The notes beneath the pieces are model-generated. The model was given only the letters and a program-made list of their open reading frames with translations, did no database searches and was not told the DNA's origin. From Terriglobia bacterium (lineage in GTDB: Bacteria; Acidobacteriota; Terriglobia; Terriglobales; Acidobacteriaceae), in contig JAJPJE010000097.1 of the NCBI GenBank assembly GCA_021324365.1, positions 1-46,524 on the forward strand: a DNA stretch of 46,524 nt, read 5' to 3'. How positions within the stretch are numbered: the first letter of the stretch is position 1; each line of letters begins with the position of its first letter. Position numbers and translations under genes: made by a program. Below are positions 1 to 8,424 of this stretch, in pieces.

Positions 1-1074
1 ATTTCCATCAGCAGCTTCTTGTCTTCCGCCGAGGGCATCGCCTCTTTGAAGTGCTCGTCGTACTCGCGATCGCTCAGCGGCTGCCCTGTTTTGCAATGGA
101 ACTTCTGATTCGCATACTTGCCGATCAAGCGATTGAACTTGATATCCGGCGCATACAGCGGCTCAGCCCCCGGCTTCAGGAATTTGTTGAAGCGCTCGAT
201 CAGCCCCGAAACCTCTTTTCGATACAGATTTCGGTTGTAATCGTTCAGGTCGTCGAGGTCGGCAGTTGTCTCGTTCTGTGGTTCGTCGTACCGGCCCTTC
301 ACCCCCCAAACGTATGCCCAATGCGCCGACGACGAGTGATCGGTTCCAAACAGATCGTACGAAGTCGAAATCCACTTATTCAGATACTTCTGTACCAGCC
401 ACGCCGGAATCCTTCCAGCTTCTACCACTCGGCGGAGTCCATCATTCCCCGCGCCCATGTGGAACGACTCTTCGCGCAACATGTACGACATCGACTTGCC
501 TAACGGCGCAAACGCTGAATACTTCAGCATCTGCAACTGGAACTTACCGTCGCGATCGACAAAATCGGTATACGTATAGAAATCCATCCAGTTGTCGACG
601 TCGACATTGAAGGCGCCCAGCAGCCGCTTATTCTCGAATGCTCGGCGCTCCAGCATCTTCTGCGCCTCGACTTTGCCCGAATGTCCGAAGTGCTCTACCA
701 GAAGCGCGCACATCTGCCAGCCGTGGCGCATTTCTTCTATCATCACTCGCGTAATTGCCTTGCGATCCCAATCGGTCGGCGCCGTTTCAAAAAGCCAGCG
801 CTGTTGCTCAACACTGGCAAATTCGGTATCTCCTTGATAGACGATCAGGTTCAGCAACGCATCTCGAATCTGCTGGGTCGGCACTTGGCGCAGGTTCTCC
901 CATTTCGTGCGTCCTCTCCAGTGTCCAAACTGGATCTCATCCGTCTCGATGGCGCCGAACAACGTGTCAAACTTGAAACGGGCAATCTCGTCGCGGTTGA
1001 CGCCGATCTCTTTTCGCCATTCATCAAAGAGACCAACCCAATCGCTGAAGCTTCCGATTTTTAGTAACGAAGCC
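1..1074 (-). CDS. BoxB/PaaA-like di-iron oxygenase (partial, C-terminus outside window)
   Basis: Reading back from an ATG at 1072-1074, the frame stays open to the window edge, giving 358 residues without a stop. The translation has the di-iron ferritin-like pattern of the phenylacetate/benzoyl-CoA oxygenase family: a QGDTE..SVEQQR stretch with Glu at about residue 90, an EExRHGWQ helix (E115, H118), a LLGAFN stretch, a FxDRDGKFQL stretch, and a second ExxH in REESFHMG. These match the layout of benzoyl-CoA 2,3-epoxidase subunit BoxB, which oxidises an aromatic CoA thioester. The upstream crotonase and TetR gene on the same strand fit an aromatic acyl-CoA catabolic operon. The family is sure; the exact substrate (benzoyl-CoA, phenylacetyl-CoA or other) is inferred. 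The usual family length is about 470, so roughly 110 residues lie outside. Confidence 0.75.
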
Positions 1075-1111
1075 ATACTACCGCTCCCACTACAATTCCC
1101 TGTTTTGAAGG

Positions 1112-1131
1112 GGCGCGGCTTCAGCCGCGCC
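1112..1131. repeat. Dispersed palindrome, copy 1 (REP-like)
   Basis: GGCGCGGCTTCAGCCGCGCC is a perfect 8-bp stem with a TTCA loop in the 121-bp gap between the crotonase and the oxygenase. The same 20 bases, in inverse orientation, recur at 40652-40671, and the match extends into GAAGG on the outer side. A second, different palindrome with GGGCT/AGCCC arms lies 20 bp further on (about 1152-1165). Confidence 0.8.
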
Positions 1132-1195
1132 GTTCCGAGCCGCAAAATCTCAGGGCTTTAGCCCCTGTGGCTCTGTCTCTAGGCGTTGCAGGACA

Positions 1196-2005
1196 TCACT
1201 TCGCTTTAAATTCCGCCGGCCGCTTCTCCACGTAAGCAGCCAGCCCTTCCTTCGCATCTTGAGAATTAAACAGCAGCGCCTGCAACTCGCGTTCGACCGC
1301 CAGTGCGCTCTCCATCGGAATCTCCCAGCCCGTCTGCACCGAGCGCTTGATATGTCCCACGGCTTTCGCAGCCTTATTCGGCGGACAGAACTGGCGCGCG
1401 TAGTCCATCACGTCGTCCATGAAGTTCTCGCGTTCAAAGATGTCATTGATGATCCCGAACTCCTTCGCTTCTTCGAAGGAGAACGTATTGCCGGTCACCA
1501 TCAGCTCGATCGCCTTTGACTTCCCCACCAGTCGCGAAAGCCTCTGCGTTCCCCCTGTCCCCGGCAGAACTCCCAGATTTACTTCCGGCAATCCGACCTT
1601 CCCCGCATCGCGTCTTGCAATCCGGATGTCGCAAGCCATCGCGATCTCCAGCCCACCTCCAACCGTATGTCCATTCAGCGCGGCGATTACCAGCTTCGGT
1701 GTGTGCTCCAATCGAAGCAGCGTTTCGTTCGCATGCAGGCAGAAGTAGTACTTAAACGTCGGATCCACTTGCGACAGCATTCGAATATTGGCACCTGCTG
1801 AGAAAAATTTGTCGCCTGAACCGGTCAGCACGATTACATAAACATCGTTGTCCATACGCGCCTTGAGGATCGCATCATCGAGTTGACGGTTCATCTCGTA
1901 CGTATAGGTATTCGCCGGAGGATCATCCATGGTGATCACGGCGACTCCGGAATCAGTGCGGTACTGGATCAGTTGTTTCGTGCTTTCAACGGTCGTGGTC
2001 GCCAT
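1196..2005 (-). CDS. Enoyl-CoA hydratase/isomerase (crotonase) family protein
   Basis: The 269-residue protein has the crotonase fold signature throughout. The oxyanion-hole segments are FFSAGANIRML (residues 68-77) and NGHTVGGGLE (111-120). Both acid residues used by classical hydratases are present: E120 after GGGL and E141 in GLPEVNLG. PGTGGTQRL follows at 148-156. It probably hydrates an enoyl-CoA or processes a ring-cleavage acyl-CoA made downstream of the BoxB-like oxygenase. GGAG sits 6 nt before the ATG, and the gene starts 18 nt after the TetR stop, so co-transcription is likely. It is far shorter than BoxC (about 550 residues), so it is not that lyase. Substrate is unknown. Confidence 0.88.
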   Translation of the reverse strand: MATTTVESTKQLIQYRTDSGVAVITMDDPPANTYTYEMNRQLDDAILKARMDNDVYVIVLTGSGDKFFSAGANIRMLSQVDPTFKYYFCLHANETLLRLEHTPKLVIAALNGHTVGGGLEIAMACDIRIARRDAGKVGLPEVNLGVLPGTGGTQRLSRLVGKSKAIELMVTGNTFSFEEAKEFGIINDIFERENFMDDVMDYARQFCPPNKAAKAVGHIKRSVQTGWEIPMESALAVERELQALLFNSQDAKEGLAAYVEKRPAEFKAK

Positions 2006-2023
2006 CAGCTACTCCTTTGTTCC

Positions 2024-2734
2024 CTATTCAGAAGCTTTGGATGCAGTTGCTCGATCCTTGCGGCTACCCTGTGAAGCGGGCTCTGCCGACAAAACCCCAT
2101 GGAGAAAGATGTCGCACATGTGTCCCGCCAGCTCACCGGAATCCGCATCGACGCGAGCATTGTGCCAGGTGTAAATCCAGTTCATCATGCCGAAAAGGCT
2201 CAACACGGCCAGGCGCGTATTCAGTCGTGAATCGAATTCCGGGTGACTCCCGCGCAGCTCGTCGACGAGCGAAACACAGAGCTTGTAATATTCCCTCTTA
2301 AGCTCCGCTACTTCCTTCCCCAGCTCGCCAGTAAGCGTCTCGTCCTCATGAGAGAGCACGGTCATCGCCTTGCGGTTCTTCAGGAAGTACTCGACGTGAT
2401 TGGTGATAAACGCACGCACCCGCTGCTCAGGATTTGACACACCTTGCAACCGCCCACGCACCGAGCCCAGAACCGTGTTGAATGTGTGCTTTTGGATCAG
2501 GTACAGCAGGCGCTCTTTGGATTCGAAATAGTAATAAAGACCGGCCAGCGACATACCGCTGGCCCGCGACAGATCGCGCATCGATGCGCCTTGGTAGCCC
2601 TTTTCGTAAAATACATCGGTCGCGTGTTCTAGGATCTCGCCCAACCGCTGTTCGAAGCGTTCGCTCTCGCGGCGCCGCGATTCTTCTGTATTCCGGCGCG
2701 CGCTGGAACTGCGGGTTATGGGATCACTTGCCAT
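2024..2734 (-). CDS. TetR/AcrR family transcriptional regulator
   Basis: A 236-residue protein with an N-terminal TetR helix-turn-helix at about residues 35-80 (VFYEKGYQGASMRDLSRASGM then LAGLYYYFESKERLLY), where YYYFxSKExLL is the family hallmark. The C-terminal half is an all-alpha ligand-binding domain similar in length to acyl-CoA-responsive members such as PaaR or FadR types. It begins the operon with the crotonase and BoxB-like gene. A 16-bp perfect inverted repeat lies 31 bp upstream of its start, so it likely represses its own operon and is released by an aromatic or fatty acyl-CoA. The effector is inferred only from the neighbours. The first 25 residues are Arg/Ser rich and may be dispensable. 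Confidence 0.9.
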   Translation of the reverse strand: MASDPITRSSSARRNTEESRRRESERFEQRLGEILEHATDVFYEKGYQGASMRDLSRASGMSLAGLYYYFESKERLLYLIQKHTFNTVLGSVRGRLQGVSNPEQRVRAFITNHVEYFLKNRKAMTVLSHEDETLTGELGKEVAELKREYYKLCVSLVDELRGSHPEFDSRLNTRLAVLSLFGMMNWIYTWHNARVDADSGELAGHMCDIFLHGVLSAEPASQGSRKDRATASKASE

Positions 2735-2765
2735 CAGGACATGCTCTCAGAACGAGGTCGCCTAG

Positions 2766-2781
2766 TCGAACGTTCGTTCGA
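2766..2781. promoter_or_regulatory. Candidate TetR operator
   Basis: TCGAACGTTCGTTCGA is a perfect inverted repeat of two 7-bp arms around TT, lying 31 bp before the TetR start codon and about 145 bp before the divergent ferritin-like gene. Length, symmetry and location are typical for an autoregulatory TetR site. Confidence 0.6.
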
Positions 2782-2926
2782 ATTGTAAGTGAAAATGAAT
2801 TTCAAATGCAACATGCCCGTAAAGTATTGAATTTCTGGACATCTTCCCTGCTCTGCTTCGCAATCTAATGTTTTGCCGATGCCCCGTCGGCCTCCATTCT
2901 TCAGGGGCATTCCGCCGGAGAAAATC

Positions 2927-3835
2927 ATGCCGCAATTTGTGGAGAACGTAGAAGAAATCCGCCAACGGGCCATTCGCAAAATCGAGGAGGGCGCCGTTAC
3001 CAGCAGTTATGGCCTCGACAAAGACCAGGCAATCAGCATCCTGAACGAGGCGCTCGCGACCGAAATCGTCTGCGTCCTGCGCTACATGCATCACTATTTC
3101 ATGGCCACGGGAGTTCACGGCTCCGCCGCTCGCGACGAGTTCAAGGAGCACGCCGACGCCGAACGCGAGCACGCCGACCGACTCGGCGAACGCATCCAGC
3201 AACTCGGCGGTGTTCCCGATTTCAATCCCGGATCACTCGTTCAGCGTTCTGTATCCCAATACATTGAAGGCGAAAACCTGGCCGACATGATCCGCGAAGA
3301 CCTGATTGCAGAGCGCGTCGTCATCGACGTCTATCGTGAAATGATTCGCTTCTTCGGCGATAAGGACCCCACAACGCGCGTTTTAATCGAAGACATCCTC
3401 AAGGACGAGGAAGAACATGCCAACGATCTCACCGATCTCCTGTATGTGGTTAACCCCCAAACCGGTGAGACCGAAGGCGAAGATCCCGGTACTGAAATTT
3501 ATGGTGGATCGCGCCAGAACCGTACCAGTCGCGGTTCTCAAGCCCCGTCCGAAGCCGCTGCAACACAACAGAGACAACAGCCGCCACAATCCGGTCAGCG
3601 GGCCCGACCTGCCGCTCGGCAGAAACAGACCCAAACAGGAAATCAGCAGTCCGGACAGCGTTCCCAGCAGCAGGTTCAACCTGAGCATCAGCCTGGAACT
3701 ACGGGCAGAACAATGAACCGCCGCGGCCGTAATGAAATTGACACTGAGGACGAACTTGCAGCCCCTGGCGGCCAGTCCGGTGGCACGAGATCCGAGACGG
3801 TGACACGACCAAATCGGAAGAAACGAGTGGCCTAG
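2927..3835 (+). CDS. Bacterioferritin-like di-iron protein with long Gln/Arg-rich tail
   Basis: I take the ATG at 2927 because GGAG precedes it with proper spacing; in-frame starts at 2873 (TTG) and 2879 would add 16-18 unlikely residues. Residues 1-175 form a ferritin four-helix bundle with a complete di-iron set: E46, E79xxH82, E129 and E161xxH164. It resembles bacterioferritin/DPS-like proteins that oxidise Fe(II) or protect from peroxide. From about residue 185 to 302 the chain is low-complexity, rich in Gln, Arg, Ser, Pro and Gly, ends in NRKKRVA, and looks disordered and basic. Ordinary bacterioferritins stop near 160 residues. The tail may bind DNA or another polyanion, but this is inference. 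It is divergently oriented from the TetR gene. Confidence 0.85.
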   Translation: MPQFVENVEEIRQRAIRKIEEGAVTSSYGLDKDQAISILNEALATEIVCVLRYMHHYFMATGVHGSAARDEFKEHADAEREHADRLGERIQQLGGVPDFNPGSLVQRSVSQYIEGENLADMIREDLIAERVVIDVYREMIRFFGDKDPTTRVLIEDILKDEEEHANDLTDLLYVVNPQTGETEGEDPGTEIYGGSRQNRTSRGSQAPSEAAATQQRQQPPQSGQRARPAARQKQTQTGNQQSGQRSQQQVQPEHQPGTTGRTMNRRGRNEIDTEDELAAPGGQSGGTRSETVTRPNRKKRVA

Positions 3836-3842
3836 AGACATG

Positions 3843-3867
3843 GCCGTCCGGGAAATTACTGGACGGC
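3843..3867. terminator. Possible bidirectional hairpin between convergent genes
   Basis: GCCGTCC (3843-3849) pairs with GGACGGC (3861-3867) around an 11-nt loop, between the stop of the ferritin-like gene and the end of the convergent PEGA-family remnant. A pyrimidine run (TTCTCTCT) follows on the plus strand. There is no strong U tract, so this is only a moderate call. Confidence 0.4.
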
Positions 3868-4631
3868 TTCTCTCTGAATCAGCGGGATCCGGCTGATCTG
3901 ATTCCGATCCACTCTTTGTACCGTGCCCGCAATTCGGATTTCCATTGTTGTAGCGGAAAGGCTCTCGACATCTCCGGTCAACACGGAGCCGTCACGCATT
4001 TGAACAGTGTCGTGCATCATCCCACCCAATTCGACAGTAATGCTTCCACCTGAGCTATCTTCCGGTTTTATTTCGAATGGGTAGTTCCCCGGAGCGTACC
4101 CAATCAGAGAAAACGTGAGGATATGCTTTCCCGGAGAAACATCGATACGCTTCGGCGAGGTCCCGACAGATTTGCCATCCAATGTGAAGCTCGCGCCTTG
4201 CGGCACCGTATTCACCGTTATTGAGATGGTCTTAACGGGGGAACAGATTTCGGGGATAGCACGATCGCGACCGGCATTCCGGAGGTGGTCACGTTCAACT
4301 GGAATTTCGCCTTTTGTCCCGGGTACAGATCCCTAACCTGCAGATAGCCATCACCAATTCGAACTTTGTTCTTGTCGAAGAAGTACACGGAAAAAACTGC
4401 AAGCTTAATGGGTTTGTTCCAGAGATTGGTAGCCACCACGGTACACTGTCAATCATTCTGGCCGGAATGCCATCCGAAACGTTCGAATTTGCCAAGTTCG
4501 AAGCTGACTAATTGTGTGCCTGACTCAGGCCAGGTAAGTACTTGGGCGGGAGTATCCTTCCCAAATGCCCCGATAACACAAGCAACAATGAGGAACAGTA
4601 CGGCGAGATGCCTCGGCGCAGCCTTGACCAT
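3856..4631 (-). pseudogene. Broken PEGA-domain secreted protein
   Basis: Three pieces together make one secreted protein. Residues 1-24 of the first piece (start 4631) are a signal peptide (VLFLIVACVIGAFG). The same frame hits TGA at 4449-4451 and continues at once with QCTVVATNLWNKP, a typical beta-sandwich segment ending VLSPKSVPP. A one-base shift near the five-cytosine run (about 4240) then moves into the frame encoding VKTISITVNTVPQGASFTLDGK, a PEGA domain, followed by GGSITVELGG and an HDTVQMRDGSVLTGD stretch. The order signal peptide, beta domain, PEGA fits secreted acidobacterial proteins I know of. With both a nonsense codon and a frameshift, the gene looks dead unless either is a sequencing error; the homopolymer makes that possible for the shift. 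Confidence 0.65.
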
Positions 4632-4672
4632 CGGATTTATAACGTGCCTGTGATTCGTCTAACAGTAGGTTG

Positions 4673-5737
4673 TTAGTTCCTGATTCCCGCCATCAACTTC
4701 TCCACCTCGCCCTTCTGCTCGGCGGTCAATGACAACAGCGGCAATCTTGATGGTCCGCCATAATAGCCGTTCAGGTCCATCGCGTACTTCACTCCCGCTA
4801 TGCTTAGCGTCCCGACAACATATTTCGCGGCGGCCGTAATGCGATCTTGTTTCTCGCGCGCGATCTCGTCCGCGCGCTCCTTCCAAGCCTGGTAAATCTC
4901 GAAGCACGCTGTCGGAACCGGATCAGCAAACGCCAGAATCGCGCCCACCGCACCGACCTCCAGCGATTGCAGCAACTGATGCGCGGCACCCACCATCACC
5001 TGGAACCCGACTTCCTTCTGACGTGTTTTCAGCGATCCAACCATCTGCACAGCCGAAGACGACGGCTTCGCGGTTCCAGCGAGCGCCCCGGCACTCACCA
5101 GTTCGCCGACCGCTACGGCGCTCTGTGCCTGCTTCAGCATTCGCCCGGTCACGGCCTCGAAGCTCTCCGTAACCTGCACGCTTCGCTTGACATGCCGTGT
5201 GCCTTCTACCAGAGCTTTCGTCTTCTCAAGATTGCCTGCAGATTCCTTGATCGAAATGATGTTCGGGTGATCAGCCAATTCGACCACCACTTCAACCGGA
5301 ATATCGTACCCGGTGGCTTGCGGAAAGTTGTAGATGATGACCGGCAGCGGCGAGCGATCGGCCACCGTGCGATAGAACGCCAGCATCGCAGCGTTGGTCA
5401 TCGCCATCTTGTAGTAATGCGGCGTGCGCACCATCGCTACGTCGTAACCAAGCTCAGCCGCATATTCGGCGAATTTGACCGTCTCCACCGCGGACTCAAT
5501 TCCTACCCCCGCGATCATTACCTTTTCAGGCGCAGCGGCTTCGCGCGCTACTCGGAACACGTCTTTTTTCTCCTGATCAGAGAGCATCACGGCTTCGCCC
5601 GTGGATCCCTGTATGACGATGCCGGCGATCGGAGTTCGCGAGTAGTGCTCTACATTCTGCTCGAGCTTTTTGTAGTAGACAGAACCATCGGAATAAAACG
5701 GCGTTGTGATCGGAGGAAAAATTCCATGTAAGAGCAT
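4673..5737 (-). CDS. DapA/N-acetylneuraminate lyase family aldolase
   Basis: The protein is a class I aldolase of the DHDPS/NAL superfamily. GSTGEAVML (residues 44-52) is the carboxylate-binding motif, Y136 lies in IIYNFP, and the Schiff-base lysine is K164 in ISIKES. At 354 residues it is about 60 longer than DapA. The extra length lies after about residue 195, in an Ala/Val/Ser-rich stretch before the last barrel strands. It would condense or cleave pyruvate with an aldehyde. The real substrate could be a sugar acid or hydroxy-oxoglutarate rather than aspartate semialdehyde, since no lysine genes are nearby. GAGGA precedes the ATG. It stands alone on the minus strand. Confidence 0.85.
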   Translation of the reverse strand: MLLHGIFPPITTPFYSDGSVYYKKLEQNVEHYSRTPIAGIVIQGSTGEAVMLSDQEKKDVFRVAREAAAPEKVMIAGVGIESAVETVKFAEYAAELGYDVAMVRTPHYYKMAMTNAAMLAFYRTVADRSPLPVIIYNFPQATGYDIPVEVVVELADHPNIISIKESAGNLEKTKALVEGTRHVKRSVQVTESFEAVTGRMLKQAQSAVAVGELVSAGALAGTAKPSSSAVQMVGSLKTRQKEVGFQVMVGAAHQLLQSLEVGAVGAILAFADPVPTACFEIYQAWKERADEIAREKQDRITAAAKYVVGTLSIAGVKYAMDLNGYYGGPSRLPLLSLTAEQKGEVEKLMAGIRN

Positions 5738-6176
5738 GCGATATTCCTCTGCTTAAGCTACATTGATTATACGTTCCAAGTTGGGACATTCGCGTGATTT
5801 TCCGGCCTGCTCTTTTCGCTTAGACAGCAAAAGTCAGTCGGGTCTTTTCGAGGTCAGAACAGGAAAATCAGCCTCGCTTCTCGACCTGAATCACGTAAAC
5901 CCCGCGGCGGGAACTGATGCATACCTTATCTACCACTGACTGCTACACTCGACGTCGGCATTGGAAATCCTTTCCTGGGCGGTGGAGGCTCTCGCAATAT
6001 CCAGCTTTCCTCGCACTTCTCTTTCTAGAAAGGTTAGACAGCATCGCCAGGCGGTGCTCCCCGTTCCTCTCCTCCGGCGTCGTCTGCTCCGACAACGGAT
6101 TTGCGAACTGACACCTTTCTGAATTACCCTCCCTCTCAGATTAGCCTTATTAAAACGTTTTGAACCGGAGTCACGG
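5738..6176. other. Intergenic region between divergent aldolase and hexosaminidase genes
   Basis: These 439 bases carry the promoters of two divergent genes. I see no convincing small gene. The only clear element is AAAACGTTTT just before the hexosaminidase, listed separately. Confidence 0.6.
6151..6160. promoter_or_regulatory. Possible LacI-type operator
   Basis: AAAACGTTTT, about 16 bp before the GH20 start codon, is a perfect 10-bp palindrome with the CG centre common to LacI-family sites. With one mismatch the symmetry extends to TTAAAACGTTTTGAA. A bound regulator would block the 5' leader. No LacI gene lies in the window, so this is weak. Confidence 0.3.
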
Positions 6177-8240
6177 ATGCGGACCTTGGCTGCTTGTGTT
6201 CTCGCCCTTCTTCCACTTATGTCTTTCGCCTCGGCCGAAAATATGCCGGCAACAAGTCTCAACCTGATGCCTTGGCCCCAGAAGATTCAAATGGGTTCGG
6301 GACAGCTGTTGATCGCGAACCCGTTCAGCGTGGCGCTTACCGGCTACACCGAGGTGCGTCTCGATCATGCCGTCGCCCGGATGGTGGGAAACCTCTCGCG
6401 GCAGACTGGAATCCCTCTGCAGACTCTCACCGCGCAGGCTGCCAACGCTACTCTCGTCATTCACGTTGATCATGCCAGCGATGCAGTTCAGAAGCTTGGC
6501 GAAGACGAGTCGTACCAGCTCACCGTAACTCCGAACCAGGTCAAGCTAAACGCGCCCAATCCTCTCGGCATCATTCGTGGCCTGCAGACCTTTCTGCAAC
6601 TGGTGCAGAACACGCCCCAGGGATTTGCCGCGCCCGCCGTGCAGATCGACGACAGCCCACGTTTCCCGTGGCGTGGTCTGATGCTCGATGTCTGCCGCCA
6701 CTGGCAGCCGATCGATGTCGTGTATCGCACCCTCGACGGCATGGAAGCCGTAAAGATGAATGTCTTCCACTGGCATCTCTCTGAGAACCAGGGCTTCCGC
6801 ATTGAAAGCAAGAAATTTCCCAAGCTGCAGGGTATGGGATCTGACGGCAATTACTACACGCAAGCGCAGGTAAAAGAAGTCATCGAGTACGCGCGCGACC
6901 GCGGCATCCGTGTTGTGCCTGAATTCGACATGCCCGGCCACACCACCGCATGGTTCGTTGGTTATCCCGAACTTGCCAGCGCGCCCGGTCCGTATTCGAT
7001 CGAGCGCGGCTGGGGCGTCTTCGATCCCGCTATGGATCCAACCCGTGAAGAGACCTACAAGTTCCTCGAAGAATTCATCCACGAGATGGCCGGGGTATTT
7101 CCAGACCAGTTCTTCCACATCGGCGGCGATGAAGTAAATGGTAAGCAATGGAACGCCAACCAGAAGATTCAGGCGTTCATGAAAGCGCACAACATCAAGT
7201 CCAACGATGAGTTGCAGGCCTATTTCAATAAGCGCGTCGAGGGCATTGTCGAGAAGAACCACAAAACCATGATCGGCTGGGACGAGATCCTCAATCCCGA
7301 TTTGCCAAAGTCTATCGTCATTCAGTCCTGGCGCGGGCAGAAGTCGCTTGCCGCCGCTGCGCAACAGGGCTATCGCGGATTGCTCTCCAGCGGCTACTAC
7401 CTCGACCTGATGCAGACCGCCGCCCAACACTATGCCGTCGATCCTCTGACTGGACCATCGGCAAATCTCACGCCCGAGCAGACGCAGCGAATCCTTGGCG
7501 GTGAAGCGTGCATGTGGACCGAATGGGTAAGTCCTGAGAACGTCGACAATCGCATCTGGCCGCGCAATGTCGCCATCGCCGAACGCCTCTGGTCGCCCGC
7601 CGATGTCCACGATGTGAACTCCATGTACCGGCGTATGTACGCCGTCAGCGATGAACTGGCGTGGCTCGGACTGAAGCACCAGTCCAATCCATGGAAGATG
7701 CTGGAGCGACTCTCCGCCGCGCAGGAGGTCCCTTCGGTCAAGATCCTTGCCGATGCCGTGGAGCCGGTAAAAGGATACGAGCGCGAACGCACCCAGAAGT
7801 ACACGCAATTCACTCCGCTCAACCGCCTTATCGATTCAACTTATCCGGAAAGCCAGGTTGGACACACGCTCACGCTGCTGACGGATACCGTGATCACAGG
7901 CCAGGCGAGCGCTGCTGACAAGGCGCAGATCCGCTCTATCTTCACTGCCTGGCGCGACAATGACGCGCGATTGCAACCGGTGTTGCAGAACTCATTTCTG
8001 CTGAACGACGTCGCGCCTGTTTCGCGCGATCTTTCCACGCTTGGCGCCACTGGTTTGCAGGCACTCGACTATCTCGATTCCGGTTCCCCATCGCCCGATT
8101 CCTGGCGCGCGCAGCAGTCGGCTTTTCTCGACCAGGCAGCCCAGCATCGCGGAGAAGTAGTCCTGGTAGGAGTTGCGCCGATTCGCAAACTGGTCGATGC
8201 GACTGCGCAGGCAAGAAACGCGTCGGGAGTCTCAAAGTAG
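6177..8240 (+). CDS. Beta-N-acetylhexosaminidase, GH20
   Basis: A 687-residue secreted enzyme. Residues 1-21 form a signal peptide ending in an Ala/Ser-rich site. A GH20b-type alpha/beta domain covers about residues 30-155, followed by the TIM barrel. Barrel motifs in order are FHWHLSENQGFRIE, VPEFDMPGHTTAW, FHIGGDEVNG with the catalytic pair D318-E319, IGWDEIL, QSWRG, GGEACMWTEWV, and WPRNVAIAERLWS. It removes terminal GlcNAc/GalNAc from chitin fragments, glycans or peptidoglycan by substrate-assisted catalysis. A C-terminal helical region of about 150 residues follows the barrel. The gene is monocistronic, with the palindrome AAAACGTTTT in its leader. Confidence in the activity class is high; the natural glycan is unknown. 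Confidence 0.95.
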   Translation: MRTLAACVLALLPLMSFASAENMPATSLNLMPWPQKIQMGSGQLLIANPFSVALTGYTEVRLDHAVARMVGNLSRQTGIPLQTLTAQAANATLVIHVDHASDAVQKLGEDESYQLTVTPNQVKLNAPNPLGIIRGLQTFLQLVQNTPQGFAAPAVQIDDSPRFPWRGLMLDVCRHWQPIDVVYRTLDGMEAVKMNVFHWHLSENQGFRIESKKFPKLQGMGSDGNYYTQAQVKEVIEYARDRGIRVVPEFDMPGHTTAWFVGYPELASAPGPYSIERGWGVFDPAMDPTREETYKFLEEFIHEMAGVFPDQFFHIGGDEVNGKQWNANQKIQAFMKAHNIKSNDELQAYFNKRVEGIVEKNHKTMIGWDEILNPDLPKSIVIQSWRGQKSLAAAAQQGYRGLLSSGYYLDLMQTAAQHYAVDPLTGPSANLTPEQTQRILGGEACMWTEWVSPENVDNRIWPRNVAIAERLWSPADVHDVNSMYRRMYAVSDELAWLGLKHQSNPWKMLERLSAAQEVPSVKILADAVEPVKGYERERTQKYTQFTPLNRLIDSTYPESQVGHTLTLLTDTVITGQASAADKAQIRSIFTAWRDNDARLQPVLQNSFLLNDVAPVSRDLSTLGATGLQALDYLDSGSPSPDSWRAQQSAFLDQAAQHRGEVVLVGVAPIRKLVDATAQARNASGVSK

Positions 8241-8424
8241 GGCTTGCATCAGCGCTTTAGCCCATTCATTTGAACACGAAATTGCATTCGACTCCTTGCC
8301 GACACAGTCGGCGGGGAATTCCCCACCTCTTTGAAGCCTCTGTTGTATTGCCTTTCGTTCCTTTTTTGCACTATTCCCGACCTGAGAATCCCGTCACCAG
8401 CATCGCGGAATTTCCTGACGCTTC

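Noticed and set aside
6546-7808. 420-codon frame antisense to the GH20 gene
   Set aside because: A shadow of the GC-rich hexosaminidase frame; the plus-strand gene has all family motifs.
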